From contig DJDD01000050.1 in assembly GCA_002430925.1 (NCBI GenBank), positions 1-40,150 of the forward strand: a stretch of DNA of 40,150 nt. Reading direction: 5' to 3'. Positions within the stretch are counted from its first letter, which is position 1. Each line of letters starts with the position of its first letter. The DNA comes from Flavobacteriales bacterium UBA5933 (GTDB taxonomy: Bacteria; Bacteroidota; Bacteroidia; Flavobacteriales; Weeksellaceae). Below are positions 1 to 7,430 of the stretch, in pieces. The notes beneath the pieces are model-generated. The model had not been told where the DNA came from. It was given only the letters and a program-made list of their open reading frames with translations, and ran no database searches. A program made the translations under genes and the position numbers.

Positions 1-68
1 AATACATTTTTTACCTATTTTACAATCTTCATAAACTTGAACACCAGAAAATAGGTAAAAAATGTATT
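1..68. repeat. Foldback inverted repeat at the window's left end
   Basis: Positions 1-21 are a perfect reverse complement of 48-68, with a 26-nt spacer. The reverse complement of 1-45 reads GVQVYEDCKIGKKCI, which is LpxD hexapeptide-repeat sequence that should lie directly upstream of position 48. Positions 1-47 therefore look like the preceding part of lpxD folded back in inverted orientation. This is most simply an assembly or library artefact at a contig end rather than biology. Confidence 0.8.
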
Positions 69-578
69 ATTCATTCAAATGTAGTTATTGGTTCTGATGG
101 TTTTGGTTTTGCACCAACTGCAGATGGATCTTTTGAAAAGATTCCACAAATTGGTAATGTTGTTATAGAAGACAATGTTGAAATTGGTTCTGGATCTACA
201 ATAGATAGAGCAACAATGGGTTCTACTATTATTAAAAAAGGTGTAAAATTAGATAACCAAATACAAATTGCACATAATGTGCAGATAGGTGAGAATACAG
301 TAATTGCATCTCAATCAGGAATTGCAGGATCTACTAAAGTAGGACGCAATTGTATGATAGGAGGCCAAGTAGGTATTGTTGGACATTTGACGATAGGAGA
401 TTATGTTCAAATACAAGCACAAAGTGGTATAAATAATGACGTAGCTAGTAATGCTAAATTATATGGTTCTCCAGCAATGGAAGCATCTAGCTTTAGAAAA
501 TCTTTTGTTCACTTTAGAAAGTTTCCTGAAATAGTGAAACGATTAGATAATTTAGAAAAAGAAATCAAACAAAAATAA
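48..578 (+). CDS. lpxD: UDP-3-O-(3-hydroxyacyl)glucosamine N-acyltransferase LpxD, 3' part
   Basis: C-terminal part of LpxD, which N-acylates UDP-3-O-acyl-glucosamine in the third step of lipid A synthesis. The visible frame starts KIGKKCIIHSNVVIGSDGFG and shows the family's left-handed beta-helix hexapeptides (IGENTVIAS, VGRNCMIGG, IGDYVQIQA), the SDGFGF segment and the AHNVQIG catalytic-histidine loop. It ends in a short helix (FPEIVKRLDNLEKEIKQK). The N-terminal uridine-binding domain is missing because the window begins inside the gene and its first 47 bases are inverted. The next gene starts 6 nt downstream, so this is the first member of the lpx operon seen here. Confidence 0.93.
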   Translation, partial: KIGKKCIIHSNVVIGSDGFGFAPTADGSFEKIPQIGNVVIEDNVEIGSGSTIDRATMGSTIIKKGVKLDNQIQIAHNVQIGENTVIASQSGIAGSTKVGRNCMIGGQVGIVGHLTIGDYVQIQAQSGINNDVASNAKLYGSPAMEASSFRKSFVHFRKFPEIVKRLDNLEKEIKQK

Positions 579-584
579 AAGTTA

Positions 585-1973
585 ATGTCTGATAAGCAAA
601 AAACTTTAGCAAACGAAGCCGTTTTAAAAGGTGTGGGATTACACACAGGAAAAGATGTTACGTTAACATTTAAACCTGCAGATCCTGATACAGGATTTAT
701 TTTTGTAAGAACAGATTTAGAAGGGCAACCTCAGGTAGAAGCTGATGCACAATATGTTGTAAGTACTGCAAGAGGAACTACTTTAGAAAAAAAAGGAGTT
801 AAAATTCTTACTACAGAGCACGTTTTAGCAGCTTTGGTAGGGATGGATATTGATAATTGCTACATAGAGATAGATAATGCAGAGCCTCCTATTATGGACG
901 GTTCTTCTAAGTTTTTTGTAGAGGCGATTGAAAAAGCAGGAATTGTTGAACAAGATAAAGACAGAGAATACTTTAGAATTAAGGAAATTGTAACTTATGT
1001 TGATCCAGAAACAGGTTCTGAAATAACTGCTATTCCTGCTGACGAGTATCAAGTAACTGCAATGGTAGATTTTGGGACTAAAGTTTTAGGAACTCAAAAT
1101 GCTACTTTGTCTTCAATGAAAAATTTTAAAAATGAAATTTCTCAAGCAAGAACATTTTGTTTTTTACATGAGTTAGAACAATTATTAGAAGCTGGATTAG
1201 TCAAAGGAGGAGATTTAGATAATGCTATTGTATATGTAGATAAAGAAATTACTCCAGAAACAAAAGAAAAACTATGTAAGGCTTTTAATAGAGAAGATGT
1301 TTCTATACGTCCAAATGGTATTTTAGATCACTTAACATTACATTATCCTAATGAAGCTGCACGTCATAAATTATTAGATGTTGTAGGTGATTTAGCTTTA
1401 GTAGGTAAAAAGTTAAAGGCTAAAATTATAGCAACTAAACCAGGTCATCATACCAATACTAATTTTGCTAAAAAATTAAGTAAGCAAATAAAATTAGCTC
1501 AACGTAATAAGGTTCCGGAATTTGACTTAAGTGTTGATCCTGTATATGATATTAATGATATCATGAAGTTATTACCACATCGTCCTCCATTTTTGTTGAT
1601 AGATAAAGTAATTTCAAAAACATCAACAGGATTAGTTGGGGTTAAAAATGTGACAATGAATGAACCATTCTTTGTAGGTCATTTCCCTAAAGAACCTGTT
1701 ATGCCAGGTGTATTACAAATTGAAGCAATGGCTCAATTAGGAGGTTTATTGATTTTAGGAGAATTAGATAATCCTCAGGATTATTCAACATATTTCATGA
1801 AGATAGAAAATGCTAAATTTAAACGCAAAATTATCCCTGGAGATACACTTGTTTTTAAATTAGAATTAGTAGAACCTATCAGAAGAGGTATTGTTCATAT
1901 GCAAGGTATTGGATATGTAAATAATCAGATTGCTGTTGAAGCAGAAATGATGGCAGTTATTACAAAAGAATAA
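585..1973 (+). CDS. lpxC/fabZ: Bifunctional LpxC deacetylase / FabZ dehydratase fusion
   Basis: A 462-residue fusion typical of Bacteroidota. Residues 1 to about 305 are LpxC, the Zn-dependent UDP-3-O-acyl-GlcNAc deacetylase that commits to lipid A: GVGLHTG, TEHVLAAL with the zinc His, DGSS, RTFCFLHE, HKLLDVVGDLALVG and KPGHHTN are all present. Residues from about 318 are FabZ, the 3-hydroxyacyl-ACP dehydratase: LLPHRPPFLLIDKV, then FFVGHFPKEPVMPGVLQIEAMAQ with the catalytic His and Glu. Fusing the two balances lipid A against fatty-acid synthesis in one polypeptide. It is co-transcribed with lpxD and lpxA, with gaps of 6 and 10-20 nt. Both active sites look intact. Confidence 0.97.
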   Translation: MSDKQKTLANEAVLKGVGLHTGKDVTLTFKPADPDTGFIFVRTDLEGQPQVEADAQYVVSTARGTTLEKKGVKILTTEHVLAALVGMDIDNCYIEIDNAEPPIMDGSSKFFVEAIEKAGIVEQDKDREYFRIKEIVTYVDPETGSEITAIPADEYQVTAMVDFGTKVLGTQNATLSSMKNFKNEISQARTFCFLHELEQLLEAGLVKGGDLDNAIVYVDKEITPETKEKLCKAFNREDVSIRPNGILDHLTLHYPNEAARHKLLDVVGDLALVGKKLKAKIIATKPGHHTNTNFAKKLSKQIKLAQRNKVPEFDLSVDPVYDINDIMKLLPHRPPFLLIDKVISKTSTGLVGVKNVTMNEPFFVGHFPKEPVMPGVLQIEAMAQLGGLLILGELDNPQDYSTYFMKIENAKFKRKIIPGDTLVFKLELVEPIRRGIVHMQGIGYVNNQIAVEAEMMAVITKE

Positions 1974-1992
1974 TAAAAAAGAAATGGAAGTT

Positions 1993-2778
1993 ATGAATCA
2001 TCCGATGGCATACGTTCATCCATCTGCAATTATAGGAGAGAATGTTACTATTAGTCCTTTTTCTTCAGTTTATGAAGATGTAGAGATTGGAGAAGGAACT
2101 TGGATAGGACCAAATGTAACTATTATGTCTGGTGCGCGTATTGGAAAAAATTGTAAAATTTATCCTGGTACCGTTATTTCTGGTGAACCTCAAGATTTAA
2201 AATACGAAGGAGAAAAAACTTTAACATATATAGGTGATAATACAACTATACGCGAGTGTGTTACTGTTAACAGAGGTACTAGTGCATTAGGTTTCACAAA
2301 AGTTGGAAAAAATTGTTTGATTATGGCTACGGCTCACATAGCGCACGATTGTGTGATTGGAGATAATGTGGTTATTGTTAATTCAGTTGGACTTGCTGGA
2401 CATATAGAAGTTGGAGATAATGCTTTTATTGGTGGTTATAGTGCTGTACATCAATTTACTAAAATTGGAGAACATGCATTTATTGCTGGAGCTACACAAA
2501 TCAGAAAAGATGTTCCTCCTTATGTTAAAGCTGCTAAGAATCCAGTTTCTTATGCTGGTGTAAATGCTATAGGTTTAAGAAGAAAAGGCTTTACTTCTGA
2601 AGAAATTTTTGAAATTCAGGGGATATACAGAATTTTATATCAACAAAAAAATAATGTATCTCAAGCTGTAGAACAAATATTAGAAAAATTTCCTAATTCT
2701 CATTATCGTGAGGTTATATTAGAATTTATTAACACGAGTGATAGAGGAATTATGAAAGGATATAGTTCTGGTGTTTAA
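1993..2778 (+). CDS. lpxA: UDP-N-acetylglucosamine acyltransferase LpxA
   Basis: First enzyme of lipid A synthesis; transfers a 3-hydroxyacyl chain from ACP to UDP-GlcNAc. It shows beta-helix hexapeptides throughout, the GEPQDLKYEGE loop, IRECVTVNRGT, and ATAHIAHDCVIGDNV with the catalytic His. The C-terminal helical part (GLRRKGFTSEEI...IYRILYQ) is complete. I take the ATG at 1993 because homologues begin M-N-x-P-x-AYVHP; an in-frame ATG at 1984 would add three residues (MEV). Last lpx gene of the operon. Confidence 0.95.
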   Translation: MNHPMAYVHPSAIIGENVTISPFSSVYEDVEIGEGTWIGPNVTIMSGARIGKNCKIYPGTVISGEPQDLKYEGEKTLTYIGDNTTIRECVTVNRGTSALGFTKVGKNCLIMATAHIAHDCVIGDNVVIVNSVGLAGHIEVGDNAFIGGYSAVHQFTKIGEHAFIAGATQIRKDVPPYVKAAKNPVSYAGVNAIGLRRKGFTSEEIFEIQGIYRILYQQKNNVSQAVEQILEKFPNSHYREVILEFINTSDRGIMKGYSSGV

Positions 2779-2806
2779 TTAAATAATTTAATAAAGAAAA
2801 TATAAA

Positions 2807-3373
2807 ATGGCAACAACTGCTGATATTAGAAAAGGTTTATGTATTGTATTTAATAACGATACATATAAAATTATTGAATTTTTACATGTAAAACCAGGTA
2901 AAGGTCCTGCTTTTGTACGTACAAAATTAAAATCTTTAACAAATGGAAAAGTATTAGATAATACTTTTTCTGCTGGTCACAAAATTGAGGAAGTTCGCGT
3001 TGAAACACGTAATTACCAATATTTATATGAGGATGATAATGGTTTTCACTTCATGAATAATGACGATTTTTCTCAAGTTTACTTAAATAAAGATTTAATT
3101 GATAATGCTCAGTTCATGAAAGCTGGTGATGAAATTAAGATTTTATTCCGTGCTTCTGATGAAACTGCTTTAGCTGCTGAATTACCAAATACAGTAGTAA
3201 TGGAAATTACATATACTGAGCCAGGATTAAAAGGTGATACAGCAACAAATGCTACTAAACCTGCTACAACTGAAACTGGAGCAGAAATTAGAGTTCCTTT
3301 ATTCATTAACGAAGGTGATAAAGTAAAAATTAATACAGAAGACGGTTCTTACGTTGAACGTATAAAAGAATAA
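2807..3373 (+). CDS. efp: Translation elongation factor P
   Basis: A 188-residue EF-P that relieves ribosome stalling at proline stretches. KOW-like N-terminal domain (DIRKGLCIVFNNDTYKIIEFLHVKPGKGPAFVRTK in segments): the loop is KPGKGPA, with Lys at the position that is modified in other bacteria. Then the OB domains, with YTEPGLKGDTATNATKPA and the terminal INTEDGSYVERIKE. Length and motifs are normal. It lies 28 nt after lpxA and is followed by a strong terminator, which marks the last clearly chromosomal gene before the prophage. Confidence 0.97.
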   Translation: MATTADIRKGLCIVFNNDTYKIIEFLHVKPGKGPAFVRTKLKSLTNGKVLDNTFSAGHKIEEVRVETRNYQYLYEDDNGFHFMNNDDFSQVYLNKDLIDNAQFMKAGDEIKILFRASDETALAAELPNTVVMEITYTEPGLKGDTATNATKPATTETGAEIRVPLFINEGDKVKINTEDGSYVERIKE

Positions 3374-3393
3374 AATTAAAAATATACTTCCAG

Positions 3394-3417
3394 CCCTCTT
3401 TTTAAGAGGGTTTTTTT
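3394..3417 (+). terminator. Intrinsic terminator after efp
   Basis: Seven-bp stem CCCTCTT/AAGAGGG with a 3-nt loop and a run of seven T. It lies 20 nt after the efp stop codon. Confidence 0.9.
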
Positions 3418-3653
3418 ATTTTTTAAAATTTATAAAATTTACAATTTGCAATATTTTTGCAACAATTATTTAAAATAAGGACTATTTTTATTGTTTTCTT
3501 TACCTTAATTAAATCTAAACTTTTCTTTTTTGTCTTACTAAATTTATAATAATGTTAAACGAAAAATTATAATTAATAACGCTATAGGATGTCGTTTAAA
3601 ATTAATTTAACAGTTTGTATTGTTTTTACAAGAAAATACTATAACATTAGTAA
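3418..3653. other. Non-coding junction region
   Basis: Very AT-rich sequence without a convincing gene on either strand. It is the likely place of the chromosome/prophage junction. I see no repeat that can be called an attachment site from this window alone. Confidence 0.5.
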
Positions 3654-3705
3654 ATACAATTGTATCAAATTTGATACAACTGAGTAAAAAGTTGTACAAT
3701 TGTAT
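3654..3705. promoter_or_regulatory. 20-bp-phased operator array before the toxin pair
   Basis: Three copies start exactly 20 bp apart: ATACAATTGTAT at 3654, ATACAACTGAGT at 3674 (one good half) and GTACAATTGTAT at 3694. Positions 3661-3678 also form an 18-bp palindrome (TGTATCAAATTTGATACA) overlapping the first two. The same motif with the same 20-bp step occurs at 8214 and 23633. Confidence 0.6.
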
Positions 3706-3734
3706 TTATATTTCCGATCTTTATTTTATATTTG
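3701..3734 (+). promoter_or_regulatory. Bacteroidota-type promoter for the toxin pair
   Basis: TTG at 3701-3703, 23 nt of spacing, and TATATTTG at 3727-3734, fitting the TTG / TAnnTTTG consensus. The -33 element lies inside the third operator-like copy, so a bound regulator would control it directly. Confidence 0.5.
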
Positions 3735-3754
3735 ATTATTAATTATATTTATAT

Positions 3755-4264
3755 ATGATTTGCAACGATATTAAAAATAATAAATTGGATGACTTTTACC
3801 AAAATTCAATGGAATCAATATATGTTATTGAGAAACTTAAGATTGAAGAAGGGTCTGATGAGCATCTTGATAATATTTCTTATTTGAATAAATGCTTTAA
3901 TTTATTATATGAGGCTACGAACCTATACAATAATGAACTTTATAGATGTTTAGAATTAAATATTGGTTTTTCTAAAGAAGTAGTAACTCAAACTTTAACG
4001 TTATCAAATAATTTCACTACAATGTTGGTTAATTATAAATCAAATCCTTTATATAAGGATTTGTTAACTGACGTAATAAATTCTATAAATGACGAGCTTA
4101 CAAGAATGTATAGTATAATACCTCATTTAGTAAATTTTGACGAAAATAGACATCATGAGTTTGAATATTTTCATCCTAACGATAATATCTCATTATTATC
4201 TCAATCTTCTTTTGATCAAGTTTGGAAAAATGAAGATGACGATTATTGGAATTCATACTTATAA
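3755..4264 (+). CDS. Acidic helical protein, candidate partner of the downstream PemK-like toxin
   Basis: 169 residues, strongly acidic and predicted mostly helical by composition. The C-terminus is rich in Asp/Glu and aromatics (KNEDDDYWNSYL). No domain is recognised. It lies directly upstream of a PemK/MazF-like gene, 8 nt away, which is where antitoxins usually lie, but at 169 residues it is longer than a classical MazE-type antitoxin and no N-terminal DNA-binding fold is evident. Its promoter carries the phage's phased operator motif, so expression is probably tied to the prophage state. The antitoxin role is inference from position only. Confidence 0.7.
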   Translation: MICNDIKNNKLDDFYQNSMESIYVIEKLKIEEGSDEHLDNISYLNKCFNLLYEATNLYNNELYRCLELNIGFSKEVVTQTLTLSNNFTTMLVNYKSNPLYKDLLTDVINSINDELTRMYSIIPHLVNFDENRHHEFEYFHPNDNISLLSQSSFDQVWKNEDDDYWNSYL

Positions 4265-4272
4265 ATACTAAA

Positions 4273-4674
4273 ATGAAATACAACCAACGAGACATTGTGC
4301 TTGTAAAATATCCTTTTACGGATTTAACAGGTAGCAAACTTAGACCTGCATTAATAATTTCAAATAAAAAAGTAAATAAATCAGGTGATTATATTTTTGT
4401 AATGATTACTAGTCAAAAATTAAGAGAGAATTTTTTACAAATTTCATCTGATATGATTGAAACTCCTTTTAAACAAAAGAATGGAAAAGATGTTGTAAAT
4501 TATTTATACTGTAAAAAGATTTCAACTATAGAAGAGGGGCAAGTTCGACAAAAAATATCAGAGTTAAAGTCTGAGTATTATGATAGTGTTTACAGCATGA
4601 TTACAGATAATTTAAAACTAGAAGAATCTTTGATTGAAATAGAAACACCGGCATTAATAGATAAAATAAAATAA
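4273..4674 (+). CDS. PemK/MazF-like endoribonuclease toxin
   Basis: 133 residues from the ATG at 4273. N-terminal RDIVLVKYPFTDLTGSKLRPALIIS is the PemK/MazF beta-barrel signature (segments DIVLVKYPFTD and KLRPALIIS), followed by DYIFVMITSQ and a C-terminal helix. The family cleaves mRNA or rRNA and is held by a cognate antitoxin. An in-frame TTG at 4246 would add nine residues and overlap the upstream gene; the ATG start matches family N-termini better. It is co-transcribed with the preceding acidic protein and closed by a strong terminator. It probably serves prophage maintenance or superinfection defence. Confidence 0.82.
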   Translation: MKYNQRDIVLVKYPFTDLTGSKLRPALIISNKKVNKSGDYIFVMITSQKLRENFLQISSDMIETPFKQKNGKDVVNYLYCKKISTIEEGQVRQKISELKSEYYDSVYSMITDNLKLEESLIEIETPALIDKIK

Positions 4675-4704
4675 AAAAGACATCATTCAAGATGTCTTTT
4701 TTTT
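4674..4704 (+). terminator. Intrinsic terminator after the PemK-like gene
   Basis: Eleven-bp stem AAAAAGACATC/GATGTCTTTTT with loop ATTCAA and a T run, starting at the stop codon. Confidence 0.88.
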
Positions 4705-4709
4705 ATTCC

Positions 4710-4725
4710 TTACGGAAAACCGTAA
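4710..4725. repeat. 16-bp palindromic element, copy 1
   Basis: TTACGGAAAACCGTAA, a 6-bp inverted repeat around AAAA. The same 16 bases occur in opposite orientation at 5295-5310, so the two copies flank the lipoprotein gene. Confidence 0.75.
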
Positions 4726-4814
4726 ATCAAGAATAAATATCTTCAACTTTGTCTTTCAACTCAGAAATCTTATTCATTGATTCGATGTGGTTGTGATTTT
4801 TGTTTTAAAATATA

Positions 4815-4834
4815 AAAAGCCCAAAAGGGCTTTT
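4815..4834. terminator. Bidirectional terminator downstream of the lipoprotein gene
   Basis: AAAAGCCC/GGGCTTTT stem with an AAAA loop. A run on one side and T run on the other allow use on both strands. It lies 7 nt beyond the stop codon of the leftward lipoprotein gene. Confidence 0.75.
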
Positions 4835-4841
4835 ATATTTG

Positions 4842-5249
4842 TTATTGCTTAACAGCTTTAAAATTAATTTCTCCTGTTTCATCTTTAACAGTAGCAGAAA
4901 CTTCATTATTTTCAAGGCTATTAATTGTATAAGTCCAATACAGTTCTTTATCAATAAAAGTTTTGATTGTATTACCACTTAAAGTATAAGTTCCAGAACC
5001 TGTTCCGAAATATCCTCTACCGCTATAATTACCATCTTTATCAAAAGATATATAAGTACTGTTTATTTGTGGTAAATTAAGTCCACTAACTTTTACGCCG
5101 TTAACTTCTGTCATTTTCCAAGTTCCGATAATAGCATCTTTATAAGGGTTGTTTACGCTTTCAACATTAGAATCATCATCAGACGAACAAGAAGTTAATG
5201 TAGTTAAAGACATAGCGAATATAGACGCTAAAAGTAAAATTTTTTTCAT
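4842..5249 (-). CDS. Lipocalin-like surface lipoprotein
   Basis: 135 residues. Type II signal peptide with lipobox LTSC (Cys21), then an SSDDDS linker typical of lipoproteins exported to the surface in Bacteroidota. The mature part has the lipocalin-like pattern: IIGTWKMTEVNG, beta strands YISFDKDGNYSGRGYF and GTYTLSGNTIKTF, ending in VSATVKDETGEINFKAVK. Ligand unknown. It is the distal gene of the leftward lysogeny cluster, but 73 nt and a palindrome separate it from the gene before, so it may have its own control. It may be a lysogenic-conversion gene altering the host envelope. Confidence 0.8.
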   Translation of the reverse strand: MKKILLLASIFAMSLTTLTSCSSDDDSNVESVNNPYKDAIIGTWKMTEVNGVKVSGLNLPQINSTYISFDKDGNYSGRGYFGTGSGTYTLSGNTIKTFIDKELYWTYTINSLENNEVSATVKDETGEINFKAVKQ

Positions 5250-5294
5250 GTTATTTAATTTTTTGCAATAATAGTGTTTAAAGTTTGATTAAAA

Positions 5295-5310
5295 TTACGG
5301 TTTTCCGTAA
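5295..5310. repeat. 16-bp palindromic element, copy 2
   Basis: TTACGGTTTTCCGTAA, the exact reverse complement of the element at 4710-4725. It lies 45 bp upstream of the lipoprotein start codon, a position that would suit an operator. Confidence 0.75.
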
Positions 5311-5322
5311 AGTGGTTAAAAA

Positions 5323-5610
5323 TCAATCCTCTTTTCCAAATGTTTGAATTTTTAAAGTAGTTGAAATTTCTGACAAAATTGATATTAATAACTTACTTAA
5401 ATAACCTATAAAGCAAAATAGTGTTCCAGTTGAAAAAGCTATTACATTAAAAAATTCATTACCTAATGCGTCAGTACTAAAGAATATAGAATAAAATATT
5501 AATATTGCTCCAATAGACAATAAAAAAGCTAATATTATATCTGCAATATTAATTAATCGATATTCTGTTTTTAAAAGTTCTTTTTTTTGTTGTTCAGTTA
5601 ATTTTTTCAT
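5323..5610 (-). CDS. Small membrane protein with two transmembrane helices
   Basis: 95 residues. A charged N-terminus (MKKLTEQQKKELLKTEYR) is followed by two hydrophobic helices (about 20-45 and 52-78) and a short tail ending FGKED. No family recognised. It lies 17 nt after the DUF4041 gene on the same strand and shares with it and the zinc-ribbon gene the leader AATTAACACTATG. A role at the host membrane during lysogeny, for example in superinfection exclusion, is possible but only inferred. Confidence 0.7.
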   Translation of the reverse strand: MKKLTEQQKKELLKTEYRLINIADIILAFLLSIGAILIFYSIFFSTDALGNEFFNVIAFSTGTLFCFIGYLSKLLISILSEISTTLKIQTFGKED

Positions 5611-5627
5611 AGTGTTAATTATTTTAT

Positions 5628-6986
5628 TTAAATAGTTGCTGGAAATTCTTTAGCAATTAATTCTTCAATAGTTTCTTTAGGAGCTGGATTGTTTAATTTA
5701 TCAAGTATAGCAATTGATTCTCTATATTCCATAGCTTCAGGCAACTTGATAAATTCAGCATCTATACCAAGTTCATGTACTTTTTCTTCTATTTCTTCAA
5801 TAGTAACATTAAAAAACTCTCTTCTTCCGTTAATCATGTTTACTTTTTTATTTGAAAAAGCTTTATGAAGTTCGTTCTCTAAAGTTGGTGCTTCTTCTGA
5901 AAAAATCATTGAGTGTATATCAAATTTAAAAGGAACAGACGCATCACCTAATTCTCTAACTCGATCAGTAGGCTCTAATCTTCTTGTCATTCCAATTTTA
6001 AATACATTTTCCCCAAAAGAACCTATATTAGATATTATATAAACATGACCTCTTTTCGTTTGTTGAGCCATTGATAGTGCTCTTTCTTTTCTTTCTAATG
6101 CCTCTTTTAATTCTTGTTCAAGTAAATCAATTTTGTTTTGAAGTTTTAAATGTTTTTCTCCTGTTGCTTTTTCAATTTCATTACGTGCTTTAATTAGAGC
6201 TTTTTCATAGTTATCTTTATCTTTTTCAGCTTGTTTTTGAGCTTGTTCAAACTCTCTTCTTGCCCTTTCTTCTTCTCTTAATTCTTCTTGAATTGACCTA
6301 AGTTCTTCTTTTTCTTTTTGGCGTTTTAATTGATATTCGTGTTCAAGAATCAATTGCTTTATTTTAAGATCTCTGTAAGAAGTTTGTATAAAAGTTTTTT
6401 GACTTTCTCCTAATTTGTTTATTGCATCAAAAGATTTTTTAATTCTTTCTTGCATTTGATTAACGTTATTCCATTTTACTTTAGCAATAAATGAATCACA
6501 TTCTCCGTTAAAAGCTCTAAGCATTAATTTTATAAACCTTTTAGTACTTGCTTTTCCTTTAGCTTCACTACCATCAACTGACCAATTAACCAAACAGGTT
6601 GCTGCAACTCCATTACTTATTTGATTTTTTTGTAATTCAATAATATGTTTTTGTTCAATTCGATATTCTTCAGATTTTTCAAAATCATATATAGGTTCAT
6701 ATACTCCAAATTCAACTAAATCTAGTTTATTTTCGTATAGATTAATTTCATTACGTAAATGAGTGTAGGTAGATAAAGCTTCTTTGTAGTTATTTCTTAA
6801 AGTGTCGTAGTCTATATCTAATTTTCTTAGTTCATCTTTTTTGGCTAAAATAACAGAATTAAGATCACTGTTTTTACTTTCTATTTCCTTATCTATATCG
6901 ATAATTGGTTTGTATTTTTCTAACTGAAGTTTTAACTCTTTTATTTCATTAAGTTCTTTCTTTTTTAAAAAGTCAAATAATCCCAT
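5628..6986 (-). CDS. DUF4041 / GIY-YIG (T5orf172-type) domain protein
   Basis: 452 residues. Residues 1 to about 110 are a coiled coil after an MGLFDFLKKK start. About 120-215 match the DUF4041 region (GVAATCLVNWSVDG, RLMLRAFNGECD-like segment, IKKSFDAINKLG). Residues 215-310 form a long charged coiled coil. The C-terminus is a T5orf172/Mug113-type GIY-YIG domain: GHVYIISNIGSFGENVFKIG with R in MTRR, and NGRREFF. This architecture is common in temperate phages near the repressor; the function is not established, and nuclease activity is only expected from the fold. Here it is in the repressor operon. Confidence 0.85.
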   Translation of the reverse strand: MGLFDFLKKKELNEIKELKLQLEKYKPIIDIDKEIESKNSDLNSVILAKKDELRKLDIDYDTLRNNYKEALSTYTHLRNEINLYENKLDLVEFGVYEPIYDFEKSEEYRIEQKHIIELQKNQISNGVAATCLVNWSVDGSEAKGKASTKRFIKLMLRAFNGECDSFIAKVKWNNVNQMQERIKKSFDAINKLGESQKTFIQTSYRDLKIKQLILEHEYQLKRQKEKEELRSIQEELREEERARREFEQAQKQAEKDKDNYEKALIKARNEIEKATGEKHLKLQNKIDLLEQELKEALERKERALSMAQQTKRGHVYIISNIGSFGENVFKIGMTRRLEPTDRVRELGDASVPFKFDIHSMIFSEEAPTLENELHKAFSNKKVNMINGRREFFNVTIEEIEEKVHELGIDAEFIKLPEAMEYRESIAILDKLNNPAPKETIEELIAKEFPATI

Positions 6987-7029
6987 AGTGTTAATTTAAG
7001 TTTTTAATAGTCTGTTTAATTTTAAAGTG

Positions 7030-7413
7030 CTAGTTTTCCCTTCTTTTTTTACTTTTTCCTAATTTTGCAAATTTTGGGTCTGATGCAGATTTTCCTGTAC
7101 GTTTAAATATCTCTTTATTATAATCTTCTTTAGAAAAAACAGGTATTTCGTTTGAAACGGATATTTCAGTATTATTATTATTAATTACCGTTTTGTCTTG
7201 ATATTTTTCTGCATCTATTTTATTTGTTAATTGCGGTTTCCATTTATATCCACAATTCATACAGTGATTATTCACTTTGTTTTTTCCAATAGATCCTGCT
7301 ACTATACCGATCCCTCCAAAAGTCAATGCGCCTAAAATAGCTTTACTGATTCCAAAACCATTTTTATGGGAAGTTATTTGTTCGCTTTGACATTTAGGAC
7401 ATTTAATACTCAT
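7030..7413 (-). CDS. Zinc-ribbon protein with glycine-zipper segment
   Basis: 127 residues. Two Cys pairs (CPKC at 5-8 and CMNC near 51-54) enclose a glycine-rich hydrophobic stretch (AILGALTFGGIGIVAGSIG) that could insert in membrane. The C-terminal half is polar and ends in a basic tail (KLGKSKKRREN). No enzymatic domain recognised. It lies 17 nt after the repressor gene on the same strand and has the AATTAACACTATG leader. Confidence 0.72.
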   Translation of the reverse strand: MSIKCPKCQSEQITSHKNGFGISKAILGALTFGGIGIVAGSIGKNKVNNHCMNCGYKWKPQLTNKIDAEKYQDKTVINNNNTEISVSNEIPVFSKEDYNKEIFKRTGKSASDPKFAKLGKSKKRREN

Positions 7414-7430
7414 AGTGTTAATTTAAATTA

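Noticed and set aside
825..1052. 75-codon leftward frame inside lpxC/fabZ
   Set aside because: Lies entirely opposite a highly conserved gene and has no family resemblance; a shadow frame.
3661..3678. The 18-bp palindrome as attL
   Set aside because: It overlaps the phased operator motif that also occurs inside the prophage, so a regulatory role explains it better; the right end is not available to test for a repeat.
4246..4272. TTG start nine codons upstream for the PemK-like toxin
   Set aside because: Would overlap the upstream gene and add a non-conserved extension; the ATG at 4273 gives the usual family start.
4728..4778. 16-codon leftward frame MNKISELKDKVEDIYS
   Set aside because: Too short to support and without a promoter; perhaps a gene fragment between the two palindromes.
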